This document shows positions 8,366 to 15,815 of a stretch of 64,000 nt of DNA, piece by piece. Each line of letters opens with the position of its first letter. Position 1 is the first letter of the stretch. The position numbers were made by a program, and so were the translations under genes. Source of the stretch: Solimonas sp. K1W22B-7. Lineage in GTDB: Bacteria > Pseudomonadota > Gammaproteobacteria > Nevskiales > Nevskiaceae. Below the pieces are notes generated by a model that made no database searches, was not told where the DNA came from, and worked only from the letters and a program-made list of their open reading frames with translations. The stretch covers positions 4,092,001-4,156,000 of the forward strand of contig NZ_CP031704.1 of the NCBI RefSeq assembly GCF_003428335.1, given 5' to 3'.

Positions 8366-9186
8366 CGCAGCACCCTCATCGCCATGATCGCGCCGGTGGC
8401 CAGCATCGCCAGCGCAAAGCCGCCCTGCAAGGCCGGGCCGGCAATGCGCGGCGCCAGAACGCGGCCGGCGAGCATGCCCAGCAATGCGCCGACGACAAAG
8501 GGCAGTGCCGCAGCCCAGGGCAGCACACGCCCCAGTGCCAGTACGCCGGCGACCGCCGCGGCACTGGTCAGGGCGATGGCCAGCAGTGAGGTGGCGACCG
8601 CCGAGTGCATCGACAGCGGCGTCGCGGCGCGCAGCGAGGGGACGATCACGAAGCCGCCGCCGACACCCAGCAGGCCCGAGACGAAGCCGGTGGCCGCGCC
8701 GATGGCGGAGATCAGCAGGCCGCAGGGCAGCGTCCACATCAGCCGCCCGGTCTGCGCGTGCAGCCGGCACAGCGGCCCGCCAGCCTCGGCGCCCTCGCCG
8801 GCCACCGTGGCGCGGACGACGCGCGCCTCATCCGGCGCACGGCGCGCCTGCAGGATCATGCGCAGCGCCACCACGGCGAGCACGGCGGCGAACAGCAGCG
8901 ACAGGGTGTTCGCAGGCAACCGCTGCGCTGCCAGCAGCCCCAGCGGCGCGGTGCAGGCGCCGGCCAGGGCCATGAGGATCGCGGCGCGGTAGCGCACGTA
9001 GGCGACGTTCCAGGCCACGACAGTGCCGAAGGCGGCGGCGGCGCAGACCGCCAGCAGCGCCACCGGCGCCGCTTCGGCCAGGCTCCAGCCCAGGCCCAGC
9101 ATCAGCAGCGGCACGGCGAAGATCGAGCCGCCCGCTCCGGTCAGGCCCAGCACCAGCCCCGCGACCACGCCCAGCAGCACGCTCAT
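8362..9186 (-). CDS. TauE/SafE-family sulfite/anion exporter
   Basis: A 274-residue inner-membrane protein with about eight helices in two repeated halves, each opening with a glycine-rich signature: GLTGAGGSIFAVPLLMLGLG near residue 14 and GLLGVGGGFVIVPSL near 170. This is the TauE/SafE (DUF81) pattern. The family exports sulfite, sulfoacetate or related anions. Its coupling to persulfide dioxygenase strongly suggests sulfite export. The start at 9186 gives MSVLLGVVAGLVLG directly in the first helix. No sulfur-responsive regulator (BigR/SqrR type) is next to it. Confidence 0.85.
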   Translation of the reverse strand: MSVLLGVVAGLVLGLTGAGGSIFAVPLLMLGLGWSLAEAAPVALLAVCAAAAFGTVVAWNVAYVRYRAAILMALAGACTAPLGLLAAQRLPANTLSLLFAAVLAVVALRMILQARRAPDEARVVRATVAGEGAEAGGPLCRLHAQTGRLMWTLPCGLLISAIGAATGFVSGLLGVGGGFVIVPSLRAATPLSMHSAVATSLLAIALTSAAAVAGVLALGRVLPWAAALPFVVGALLGMLAGRVLAPRIAGPALQGGFALAMLATGAIMAMRVLR

Positions 9187-9299
9187 TCCCTCGGACTCCC
9201 CGCCTCGCCCCGGGCGAGTGTAAGCCGCCGCAACGCAGGTCCTTTAGAATTTTTTGATGCCGGACACCGTCGGCGAAGGCCCGGCCGCCGCCGTGGGTT

Positions 9300-9419
9300 C
9301 ATTCGTTCGCGATCGCTGCGGCGCATGCGGCCACGCCCAGGCAGGAACACCATCAGGAAGGTGACGCTGGTGGTGCCGATGTTGATCGTCAGTCGAACAG
9401 CGGCGGCAGCGTGGCACAT
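9300..9419 (-). pseudogene. relic of a low-affinity iron permease-family gene
   Basis: The minus strand around 9339-9398 reads LTINIGTTSVTFLMVFL, which closely matches the first-helix signature of the low-affinity iron permease family (usually INTGTTIVTFLMVFLIQ). The reading frame then degenerates into Arg/Pro-rich sequence with no further helices. I read it as a decayed fragment of a roughly 130-residue membrane protein. The match is short, so confidence is limited. Confidence 0.4.
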
Positions 9420-9438
9420 GCCACCGCGAAGAAACCCG

Positions 9439-9741
9439 CTAAGCGAGCGCCGGACGTGCGCAAACCTCGTCGGTGATCTCGGCGATGCGCTCGATCAGCT
9501 CGCCGCGCAGCACGGCCGGGCCATGGCCATGCTTCTGCCAGCCGTCCGCCGTGACCCAGTCCTGCATCAGCATCTGCATGCGTCGCAGGCGCTCGGACAG
9601 CTGTCGGGACTGGGGATAGGCGTCGTCGAAGCGCTGGCAGATCGCCGCCGCGCGCTCCATCGCCGAGGCCCCCATACCCGGATCGGCCTTGGCCATGCGG
9701 TACAACTCGTGGCACAGCGACGCGGCTACTTGCTCGTCCAT
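9439..9741 (-). CDS. uncharacterised small soluble protein
   Basis: A 100-residue protein starting MDEQVAASLCHELYRMAKAD and rich in helices, with no membrane segment. The ATG at 9741 has AGGGGGA nine bases before it; an ATG at 9759 is possible but lies in the ribosome site. No family recognised. It is transcribed toward the iron-permease relic. Confidence 0.55.
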   Translation of the reverse strand: MDEQVAASLCHELYRMAKADPGMGASAMERAAAICQRFDDAYPQSRQLSERLRRMQMLMQDWVTADGWQKHGHGPAVLRGELIERIAEITDEVCARPALA

Positions 9742-10171
9742 GAAGCAGTCCCCCTGCAAATCGCGGAAGTGATCAAAAAATACGCGCGCCCTGTCAGGGC
9801 TGCAATAGCAATTTTCCTACGCGCGAAACTTGACTCCCGTCGCAAGCCCCTGATCCGGCAGCAGCGATCCGCGGTGGCGAAGATTTGACCGAACCCGCAG
9901 CGGTAGCCGCCTGCGCTCGGGCCACCCAACTCATGCGCGCCCCATCCACAGCCTTATGCACAGGCCCTGTGGATATCGGCAGATCGCACGAAAGGAAGAA
10001 CGGTCATCTGCATTGTTTTTTGCAGTGCTTCTTCAAGGATGAACGGCAAAGCCCCGTTCAATCTCGGTTAATTGCACTTCGCCCGGACTGAATACCCAGT
10101 CGAATCCCCGTAAGCGGGACCCGCGCCACAAAAGGAGAGGCGGCATGTCTTCAGCGGCGACGGCGCCGTCA
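9742..10171. other. intergenic region without a supported gene
   Basis: About 430 AT-richer bases. It includes the promoter of the 9439-9741 gene and an inverted repeat ATCCACAG / CTGTGGAT (9944-9951 and 9967-9974) enclosing a DnaA-box-like TTATGCACA. Short open frames here have no ribosome sites or protein-like composition. Confidence 0.4.
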
Positions 10172-10732
10172 TCACAAGGCCGCCAGCGCCTGCGTTGCCG
10201 GCAGGGTATCGATCGTCATCACCGACCTGGAAGACTTGCCCGCAGTGTCGGTGGCCGTGGCATGCAGGCTGTAGCTGCCGCCCACTGCGTACAGCTCCTC
10301 TTCACCGGCGCGCACCGGTACCGCGAAGCGGCCGCAGGAAGTACCCAGCAGCTGCAGGCGCGTGCTGGCGTAGACCCTGCGCGAATCGGTGGCACGCCCG
10401 CTCTCGGCGACGGGCACCTCGCGCACCACGTCAAAGGGGGCGATCCAGTCGCCGGCGGCGGTGGCGCAGCGGAAAGTGCCCACCACCTTGAGCTGCAGGC
10501 TGGCCACCGCCACGTCGTCGGCGGCGCGCACCATCACCTTGAAGCGTGCATGCGGCGCGCCGCTCAGTTGCGGCTCGGTCTCGGCGAGACGCTGTACCAC
10601 CTCGCTGCCGGGCGCGGCCGTACCCCAGGCCAGCTCCGGCCGCGAGCGGTCCGACATCAGCTGATCGGCCGCGGTGCAACCTCCCATCGCGACGGCCGTG
10701 GCGATCGAGGCAAGAATGGTTTGTGCGCTCAT
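10172..10732 (-). CDS. putative lipoprotein of unknown function
   Basis: A 186-residue exported protein. The N-terminus MSAQTILASIATAVAMGGC is a lipoprotein signal with the lipidated Cys at about 19. The mature part is beta-rich, with the pattern FKVMVRAADDVAVASLQLKV and a C-terminal SLHATATDTAGKSSRSVMT that looks like an Ig-like/cadherin-type strand pair. The ATG at 10732 has GGGGAA six bases ahead. No neighbour suggests a role and no family is recognised. Confidence 0.65.
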   Translation of the reverse strand: MSAQTILASIATAVAMGGCTAADQLMSDRSRPELAWGTAAPGSEVVQRLAETEPQLSGAPHARFKVMVRAADDVAVASLQLKVVGTFRCATAAGDWIAPFDVVREVPVAESGRATDSRRVYASTRLQLLGTSCGRFAVPVRAGEEELYAVGGSYSLHATATDTAGKSSRSVMTIDTLPATQALAAL

Positions 10733-11118
10733 GTGCGTTCCCCGTTTCTTCTTTAGGAGCGGTAACGCAAGCGGCGAGCCAACGAGGGCATTGCAGAAAA
10801 ACATGTTGAATCAACGGCCTGATTTCATGCTTCGTGCCGCAGGCCATGCAGATTGCAGAGTCTGTCCGGTCTGCCCTGCGCAAACGGCATGCCGCGGACG
10901 CAGCACGCACCAGACAAAGCCTCCCGCTCAACTCGCAGTGGCCGCAAACCGGTCTCCGGGAAAACTGCAAGACATGCATCGACGCCTCCTTGCAGTTTGC
11001 AGGTGGCTTCAGGGCGCACTGAGCACCCGCGCACAGACACATCAAGGACTTGCACTCAAACTGGTGCCCGGCATGTGCCTTGCCACATGCAACCGGAAAA
11101 GGGTACAGGGAGTACACC
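10733..11118. other. intergenic region without a supported gene
   Basis: About 385 bases between a minus-strand lipoprotein gene and a small plus-strand gene, so both promoters should lie here. Composition is lower in GC than the flanks and rich in TGCAG/CTGCA words. I see no RNA gene or strong hairpin with a T run. Confidence 0.35.
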
Positions 11119-11307
11119 GTGAAAACCGTCGCCAAGCATCAGAGCATCCCGTTGCCGCTCATCCTGATGAGCCGCCCGCGCCGCTCGCGCGCCAAGGAAC
11201 TGGCCGCGGTGGCCGGCGCCGCCGCGTTGCTGCTGGCGGCGACGGCCTATGTGGGGGAAACGCCGCCGCAGGGCAGCGTCAGCATCGCGGCCGGCGCGTC
11301 ACGCTGA
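11119..11307 (+). CDS. small membrane-anchored protein, GTG start
   Basis: A 62-residue protein with a basic N-terminus (KTVAKHQSIPLPLILMSRPRR) and one hydrophobic helix (LAAVAGAAALLLAATAYVG, about 34-52). GGGAG lies six bases ahead of the GTG. Small size and lack of a family keep confidence moderate. Confidence 0.5.
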   Translation: MKTVAKHQSIPLPLILMSRPRRSRAKELAAVAGAAALLLAATAYVGETPPQGSVSIAAGASR

Positions 11308-11486
11308 GCTTTTTGAAGAACGAGAACAGCAGGGACAGCACATCCAGCAACAGGAACGCAGCCGACCGGAGGTGACCGGCCGGCTTTGCTCGGCCAGTGC
11401 ATGCAGTTGCGACGTCCACGCCAGCGCCGTTACCGGCGCCAGCACCTCCCGCAATGCCGGCCGGGGGAACAGCGCCGCAAGTGCCC

Positions 11487-11936
11487 TCAGGCCGCCAGGA
11501 TCGGCTTGAGGAAGCCCGCGAACAGCACCAGAAACCCACCCACCTCGCCCACGATCAAACCGGTCATGTACAGCGTGATGAAACCGCCCGGCAGATGCGC
11601 ATGCCCCAGCTTGTGCGGGCGCTGCAGCTGGTTGTCGGTGTCGCGCAGGATGCCGTGGATGGCGTACATCATCACCGCCGAGGCGAAGAACAGGATCGGG
11701 ATCGCCACCGCCCAGGCGTTGACCGCCTCGCTCCAGACGCTGAGCTTGGCGAATTCCGCCAGCACCAGGCAGGCGAAGGTGTACATCAGTGCCGTGCGGT
11801 GGCAGATGTCGACGTAGACCGGCGCCTGCGCCTGCGGACTGTTCATCATGCAGCGGTACTTCCAGATGCCGGTCAGCAGGCCGGTGATGAAGAACAGGCC
11901 ACATCCGACCTGGGCGATCTGTACGGCGGTAAGCAT
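11487..11936 (-). CDS. four-helix integral membrane protein of unknown function
   Basis: A 149-residue protein with helices at about 7-25, 52-70, 74-94 and 118-142. Histidines in or next to the membrane (CHRTALMY, YAIHGILRD, LGHAHLPGGF) could bind haem or metal, but this is inference. It is separated by 30 bases from the nitrilase-family gene, which lies upstream on the same strand, so the two may be cotranscribed. Confidence 0.65.
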   Translation of the reverse strand: MLTAVQIAQVGCGLFFITGLLTGIWKYRCMMNSPQAQAPVYVDICHRTALMYTFACLVLAEFAKLSVWSEAVNAWAVAIPILFFASAVMMYAIHGILRDTDNQLQRPHKLGHAHLPGGFITLYMTGLIVGEVGGFLVLFAGFLKPILAA

Positions 11937-11966
11937 GATGACGGTCCCCTCGTTGTTTGAATGATC

Positions 11967-12932
11967 TTAGCGCCCGGCGGCCTGCTGCCGCTGGCGATAG
12001 AAGCTCTTGCCGCAGGCGTTCTGCTGATGCCAGTAGGCACGGTGCAGCAGCGTCAGCGGCGGAATCCAGTAGCGGCCCTCGTCCAGCGCCGCCACCGGCG
12101 GCTGCGCGCCGAGGTGGATCTCGGCGCTGACGATGCCAGGCCCCTCGCGCGTCGTGCGCCGCGCCAGCACCTGGCCCCGGGCATCCACGATCTGCGTCGC
12201 GCCGACGAACTCGGACTCATGCGGCACGCTGACCCGCGTGCCCGGCAGCAGCAGGAAGCGGCTGCGGAAGCGGCCGCAGTGCGAGGCATGCAGCACCGGC
12301 ACGCCCAGGCGCTTTGCGAACTCCACCGGCGCCTGCTCGGAGAAGCCGCGGTTGACACGGTCCAGGCCGCGCAGCAGTGGCGTCAGCAGCGGCCAGTTCG
12401 AGGGTATGGTCCACCAGTGGTTGCCGGTCATGGCCAGGCCGATGCGACCGCGCAGGCGCTGCACCGTCTGCGTACGGATCAGTTCCCAGCAGACTGCGGC
12501 GCCGACACCGCCGAGATCCGTGTCCATGCAGCCGTCGTCCTGTCCCGGCTCGTAGAAGCAGTTCTCCCACATCGTCGGCAGATCCTTGTCGTGCATGCGA
12601 TAGCTGCCGTCGGGCTGCACGAAGAAATAGGTGTTGAACACCCCCTGCCCGCGCCGCAGCACCACCGAGCCGCCGATGTAGCCGCGGTGGCGCCGGGCCA
12701 GGTCGCGCATCATCTCCAGCGCGGGGTTGTCGTCTGCGTCCAGCGCCTGGTCGGCGAAGGGCTCGTCGTAGTACACCGGCGAGGCGAAGAACTCCGGCAA
12801 CGCGACGATGCGCGCGCCGTCCGCGAAGGCCTGCCCGGCGTAGTCACGCGCGCTGCGCAGGTTGCCCGCGAAATCTCCGGGGCGGCCCTGCATCTGGACG
12901 GCGGCGACCTTCATCGGCGAGGCGGAATTCAT
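11967..12932 (-). CDS. carbon-nitrogen hydrolase (nitrilase superfamily)
   Basis: A 321-residue amidohydrolase of the nitrilase superfamily. The catalytic Glu is in VALPEFF (about 47), the Lys in HDKDLPTMWENCFYEPG (about 118) and the nucleophile Cys in GAAVCWELIRTQT (about 149). The branch (amidase, carbamoylase or nitrilase) cannot be fixed from motifs. Start choice is between 12932 (MNSASP) and 12914 (MKVAAVQM); the second matches the usual family start and neither has a strong ribosome site. The gene is divergent from an AraC-type regulator 49 bases away, which probably controls it. Confidence 0.82.
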   Translation of the reverse strand: MNSASPMKVAAVQMQGRPGDFAGNLRSARDYAGQAFADGARIVALPEFFASPVYYDEPFADQALDADDNPALEMMRDLARRHRGYIGGSVVLRRGQGVFNTYFFVQPDGSYRMHDKDLPTMWENCFYEPGQDDGCMDTDLGGVGAAVCWELIRTQTVQRLRGRIGLAMTGNHWWTIPSNWPLLTPLLRGLDRVNRGFSEQAPVEFAKRLGVPVLHASHCGRFRSRFLLLPGTRVSVPHESEFVGATQIVDARGQVLARRTTREGPGIVSAEIHLGAQPPVAALDEGRYWIPPLTLLHRAYWHQQNACGKSFYRQRQQAAGR

Positions 12933-12981
12933 GGCGACGGACTCGACAGGGTTCGGGATGCCGCGCAATCTACTTCGCTCC

Positions 12982-13782
12982 ATGCCCCGACACTTGCCCA
13001 AACCGGCTACCCCCGCGCCCGGCCTGCCGCCGCTGATCTGCCTCTGGCCGGAGCGCCTGCTGTTCGTCGGCCCGCTGGGCAAGGTCGCGCCGCACCGGCA
13101 TGCCGCCACCGTGCTGCTGGTGGCTCTGCAGGGCGAGGTACGGGTCTGGCTCTCGGCCGAGCGCCAGTGGCACTCCGCACAGAGCGCCCTAGTGCCGGCC
13201 GGCTGCATGCACGCCCTGGACCTGCGCGAGGGCATCACCGCGGTGTTCTACAACGACCCGCACCGGCCCTTTCACCCGCGCATGTCGGCACGCGACGGCG
13301 GTGCCGCGCAGTTCGATCCTGTGGCCGGCACGCCGCTGCCGGAGGCACTGCGCGCCTTCCATGCCTCGCAGGGCGCAAATGCTGTGGCATTGGAACACGC
13401 ACTCGCCACCACACTGGGCCGCTACCCGCAGGCGCCATTGCTGGACGCACGCGTGCAGCAGGCCATCCAGCTGGTGCAGGCCGATCTCACCGAGAACCTG
13501 CCGCTGGCCGCCCTGGCCGAGGCCGCCGCACTTTCGCCCAGCCGCCTGCAACACCTGTTCCAGGACCAGACCGGCGTGCCGCTGCGGCGCTTCCGCAACT
13601 GGATCCGCTTCCGCCATGCGCTGGAGCGTATTGCCGCCGGCGCCACGCTGACTACCGCCGCCTTCGACGCCGGCTTCGCCAGTTCCACCCACTTCAGTCA
13701 TGCCTTCAAGGCGATGTTCGGCGTGGCACCAGCCAGCGTGCTGGCCGGCAGCAGCCCGCCGCGCATTCTCACGTTGGCCTGA
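12982..13782 (+). CDS. AraC-family transcriptional regulator
   Basis: A 266-residue regulator. The N-terminal half is cupin-like (LLVALQGEVRVWLSAERQW, VPAGCMHALDLREG), a typical small-ligand domain. The C-terminal about 100 residues carry both helix-turn-helix motifs (LAALAEAAALSPSRLQHLFQ and FDAGFASSTHFSHAFKAMFG). An earlier start at 12958 is possible. Divergence from the nitrilase-family gene with a 49-base gap suggests the nitrilase is its target, and its own promoter must overlap that gene's start. Confidence 0.85.
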   Translation: MPRHLPKPATPAPGLPPLICLWPERLLFVGPLGKVAPHRHAATVLLVALQGEVRVWLSAERQWHSAQSALVPAGCMHALDLREGITAVFYNDPHRPFHPRMSARDGGAAQFDPVAGTPLPEALRAFHASQGANAVALEHALATTLGRYPQAPLLDARVQQAIQLVQADLTENLPLAALAEAAALSPSRLQHLFQDQTGVPLRRFRNWIRFRHALERIAAGATLTTAAFDAGFASSTHFSHAFKAMFGVAPASVLAGSSPPRILTLA

Positions 13783-13805
13783 GTTCACACCTGCAAGGAA
13801 ATCCC

Positions 13806-14246
13806 ATGCGCGACATCCTCGTTCTCGGACAAAAGGCCGGCCTGCTGCTGAAGGAGCGCGGCGACAAGATCGCCGTGGCCGAAACTTCCGCCGGTGGGCT
13901 GATCGCCGCCAGCCTGCTGGCGCAGGCCGGGGCCTCCGCCTACTTCGCCGGCGGCGCCATCACCTACTCCGCACGCGCCATACGCGGCCTGGTCGGCATC
14001 TCCACCGACGAAATGCGTGAGCGCGGCATCCGCTCCAGCTCGGAGCCCTATGCACAGTGGCTGGCGGAAGCGGTGAAGGCCAAGCATGGGCGCATCGCCT
14101 GGGGTGAGCCGGGGCTTTCGTGGAGTGCCTTGAATGGCACTCCACGCCGGCGAACGCCCGGCCATGGATGGCCGGGCCGGGGCCAAATGGGCGAACTGAA
14201 GCCTCGCCATGGATGGCATCCCCGCGTCGAACCGCTCACACTTTGA
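13806..14246 (+). pseudogene. truncated duplicate of the CinA C-terminal-domain gene
   Basis: The first 100 codons (13806-14104) encode the same protein as the intact gene at 14267 with one amino-acid change (Val for Leu at residue 6). Then the frame runs into unrelated Gly/Arg/Pro-rich sequence and stops at 14246. The lost part is the C-terminal third, including the LAETGASGP segment needed for the fold. By eye the two copies differ at about 15 of 300 bases, nearly all silent, so this copy was under selection until recently. It keeps a GGAAATCCC leader before its ATG. Confidence 0.8.
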
Positions 14247-14266
14247 CAAGCTCACAGGAAACTACG
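14105..14266 (+). repeat. hairpin-rich spacer between the two cinA copies
   Basis: Replaces the missing end of the first cinA copy. It holds two perfect dyads: GTGGAGTGCC / GGCACTCCAC around a six-base loop (about 14122-14147), and CCCGGCCAT / ATGGCCGGG (about 14158-14177), plus a further GCCATGGATGGC. The layout looks like a small REP/intergenic mosaic element. Confidence 0.5.
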
Positions 14267-14782
14267 ATGCGCGACATCCTGCTACTGGGACAGAAGGCCG
14301 GCCTGCTGCTCAAGGAGCGCGGCGACAAGATCGCCGTAGCCGAAACTTCCGCCGGTGGGCTGATCGCCGCCAGCCTGCTGGCGCAGGCCGGGGCCTCCGC
14401 CTACTTCGCCGGCGGCGCCATCACCTACTCGGCACGCGCAATCCGCGGCCTGGTCGGAATTTCCACCGACGAGATGCGTGAACGGGGCATCCGCTCCAGC
14501 TCGGAGCCCTATGCACAGTGGCTGGCGGAAGCGGTGAAGGCCAAGCATGGGCGCATCGCCTGGGGCCTGGCAGAAACCGGTGCATCAGGGCCCCAGGGCA
14601 ATCCCTACGGCGATCCCGCCGGCCACACCTGCATGGCGGTGACCGGACCGCTGCAGCGGGTGCGCACACTGCGCACCGGCAGCAGCGACCGGGTGGAAAA
14701 CATGTGGCTCTTCGCGGAAGCGACGCTGGCCCTGCTGGTGGAAGCGCTGGAAGCCGCGCCGCGGGCCGTGCGCGAAGCCTAG
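14267..14782 (+). CDS. pncC: CinA C-terminal-domain protein, probable NMN amidohydrolase
   Basis: A 171-residue stand-alone CinA C-terminal domain protein. Family members such as E. coli PncC hydrolyse nicotinamide mononucleotide to nicotinate mononucleotide in the pyridine-nucleotide salvage cycle. Recognised by AETSAGGLIAASLLAQAG near residue 26, YFAGGAITYS near 47 and LAETGASGPQGNPYGDPAGH near 101-120. The length is typical of single-domain members, with no MoCF-like N-terminal domain. ACAGGAA precedes the ATG. It directly follows a truncated near-identical copy. Confidence 0.85.
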   Translation: MRDILLLGQKAGLLLKERGDKIAVAETSAGGLIAASLLAQAGASAYFAGGAITYSARAIRGLVGISTDEMRERGIRSSSEPYAQWLAEAVKAKHGRIAWGLAETGASGPQGNPYGDPAGHTCMAVTGPLQRVRTLRTGSSDRVENMWLFAEATLALLVEALEAAPRAVREA

Positions 14783-14787
14783 GCCCC

Positions 14788-15798
14788 TCAGTACAGATTC
14801 TTCTTGTAGTCGTTCTTCAAGGTCTTTTCCATCAGGCCCGGCAGCGCCAGCGCGGCGCGCGAGATGCCGGCGACCAGACCGCCGGACTTGCTGTGCAGGA
14901 CATGGGCCTTGAAGATCGCCGCGGGGTCCAGGTCCTGGGCCGCGGGCGCCGCCGGCCAGGGCTGCGCCCGGGCCAGCGCGGCACTGTCTTGGATCTGCAG
15001 CGAAGGCTGCCCGATGCAGGTGGCCAGCTTGGGCAAGCGCTCGGCCACCGTGAAGACCGCGCGCATTGCCGCGTCGGTGGTGATGCGCGCACGGCCCGAC
15101 ATCAGCACGATGCGCGTGGAGCCGGGCATCAGCACTGCGGCGGCAACCCGTGGCTGCGCGAGGATGTTGCGGAAGCTGTCGACGCGGCGGTTGCCCGGGC
15201 GGTCGGCGAACCAGGCGTCGCCGTCCTGCATGCGCAGCATCGTGCCGCGCGGATCACCCTTGGGGCTGACATCGGCCCAGCCTTCAGGGTTGACCGTGGC
15301 CAGGGCCATGAAGCGGCTGGCGCCGACGAAGGCCGCAGCCTGGTCCGGGATGTCACCGCCGGGATCGCCCTTCCAGAAATCGGACCGCATCAGGGCCTTG
15401 GCGCAGTGCAGGAAGCACTCGCGCACTTCGATCTCGGCGATGCCCTCCGCTACCGATGCGACGCGGCCGTTGACGCGCAGCGTCTCGCAGAGGCTCGGCG
15501 ACAGGAACAGGCCGCCGAAGCCGATGCCAGCGCGCGCCAGTTCCGGCTGATCCAGTAGCGCCAGCGGGATACGCAGGCGGCGCGGATCCGGCGCCTGCAC
15601 GAAGCCCGGCTCGCCGCCGCCGAGCGTGATGCCGATACCCGCGGCATCGCCGAAGCTGGCGAACAGCAGCGGCGAGGTCTGCAGCCAGCGCAGCGACGCG
15701 GCATCGAGGAAGTCGATGACCTTGAGGTCGCGCGGGCCGGGCAGCTTGCCGATCACGGCCTCGAGGCTGGCGAAATCGGTGATGTGGTCGCTGCCCAT
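14788..15798 (-). CDS. pyridoxamine 5'-phosphate oxidase-family (split-barrel FMN) protein
   Basis: A 336-residue protein. The middle (about 165-260) holds the FMN-binding split barrel: FVGASRFMALATVNPEGWAD, then VSPKGDPRGTMLRMQDG and FADRPGNRRVDSFRNIL. It is longer than true PdxH and belongs to the uncharacterised flavin-reductase-like PNPOx group; the first 150 residues are a separate domain I cannot name. The ATG at 15798 has GGAG upstream. It follows the TonB receptor by 17 bases on the same strand, so it is probably cotranscribed, and a role in handling an imported ligand is possible. Confidence 0.75.
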   Translation of the reverse strand: MGSDHITDFASLEAVIGKLPGPRDLKVIDFLDAASLRWLQTSPLLFASFGDAAGIGITLGGGEPGFVQAPDPRRLRIPLALLDQPELARAGIGFGGLFLSPSLCETLRVNGRVASVAEGIAEIEVRECFLHCAKALMRSDFWKGDPGGDIPDQAAAFVGASRFMALATVNPEGWADVSPKGDPRGTMLRMQDGDAWFADRPGNRRVDSFRNILAQPRVAAAVLMPGSTRIVLMSGRARITTDAAMRAVFTVAERLPKLATCIGQPSLQIQDSAALARAQPWPAAPAAQDLDPAAIFKAHVLHSKSGGLVAGISRAALALPGLMEKTLKNDYKKNLY

Positions 15799-15815
15799 GC
15801 GCTTCTCCTCGATGC

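Noticed and set aside
9944-9974. DnaA-box-like words in an inverted repeat (ATCCACAG / CTGTGGAT around TTATGCACA), possible origin
   Set aside because: Only two or three imperfect boxes, no AT-rich unwinding element and no dnaA, dnaN or parAB nearby; more likely chance.
14122-14177. The two dyads after the first cinA copy as its terminators
   Set aside because: No T run follows either stem, so they look like repeat-element hairpins and not intrinsic terminators.
11961-14246. A 761-codon plus-strand open frame over the nitrilase- and AraC-type genes
   Set aside because: Only its last about 100 codons (the truncated cinA copy) are protein-like; the rest is a GC-rich shadow of two well-supported genes.
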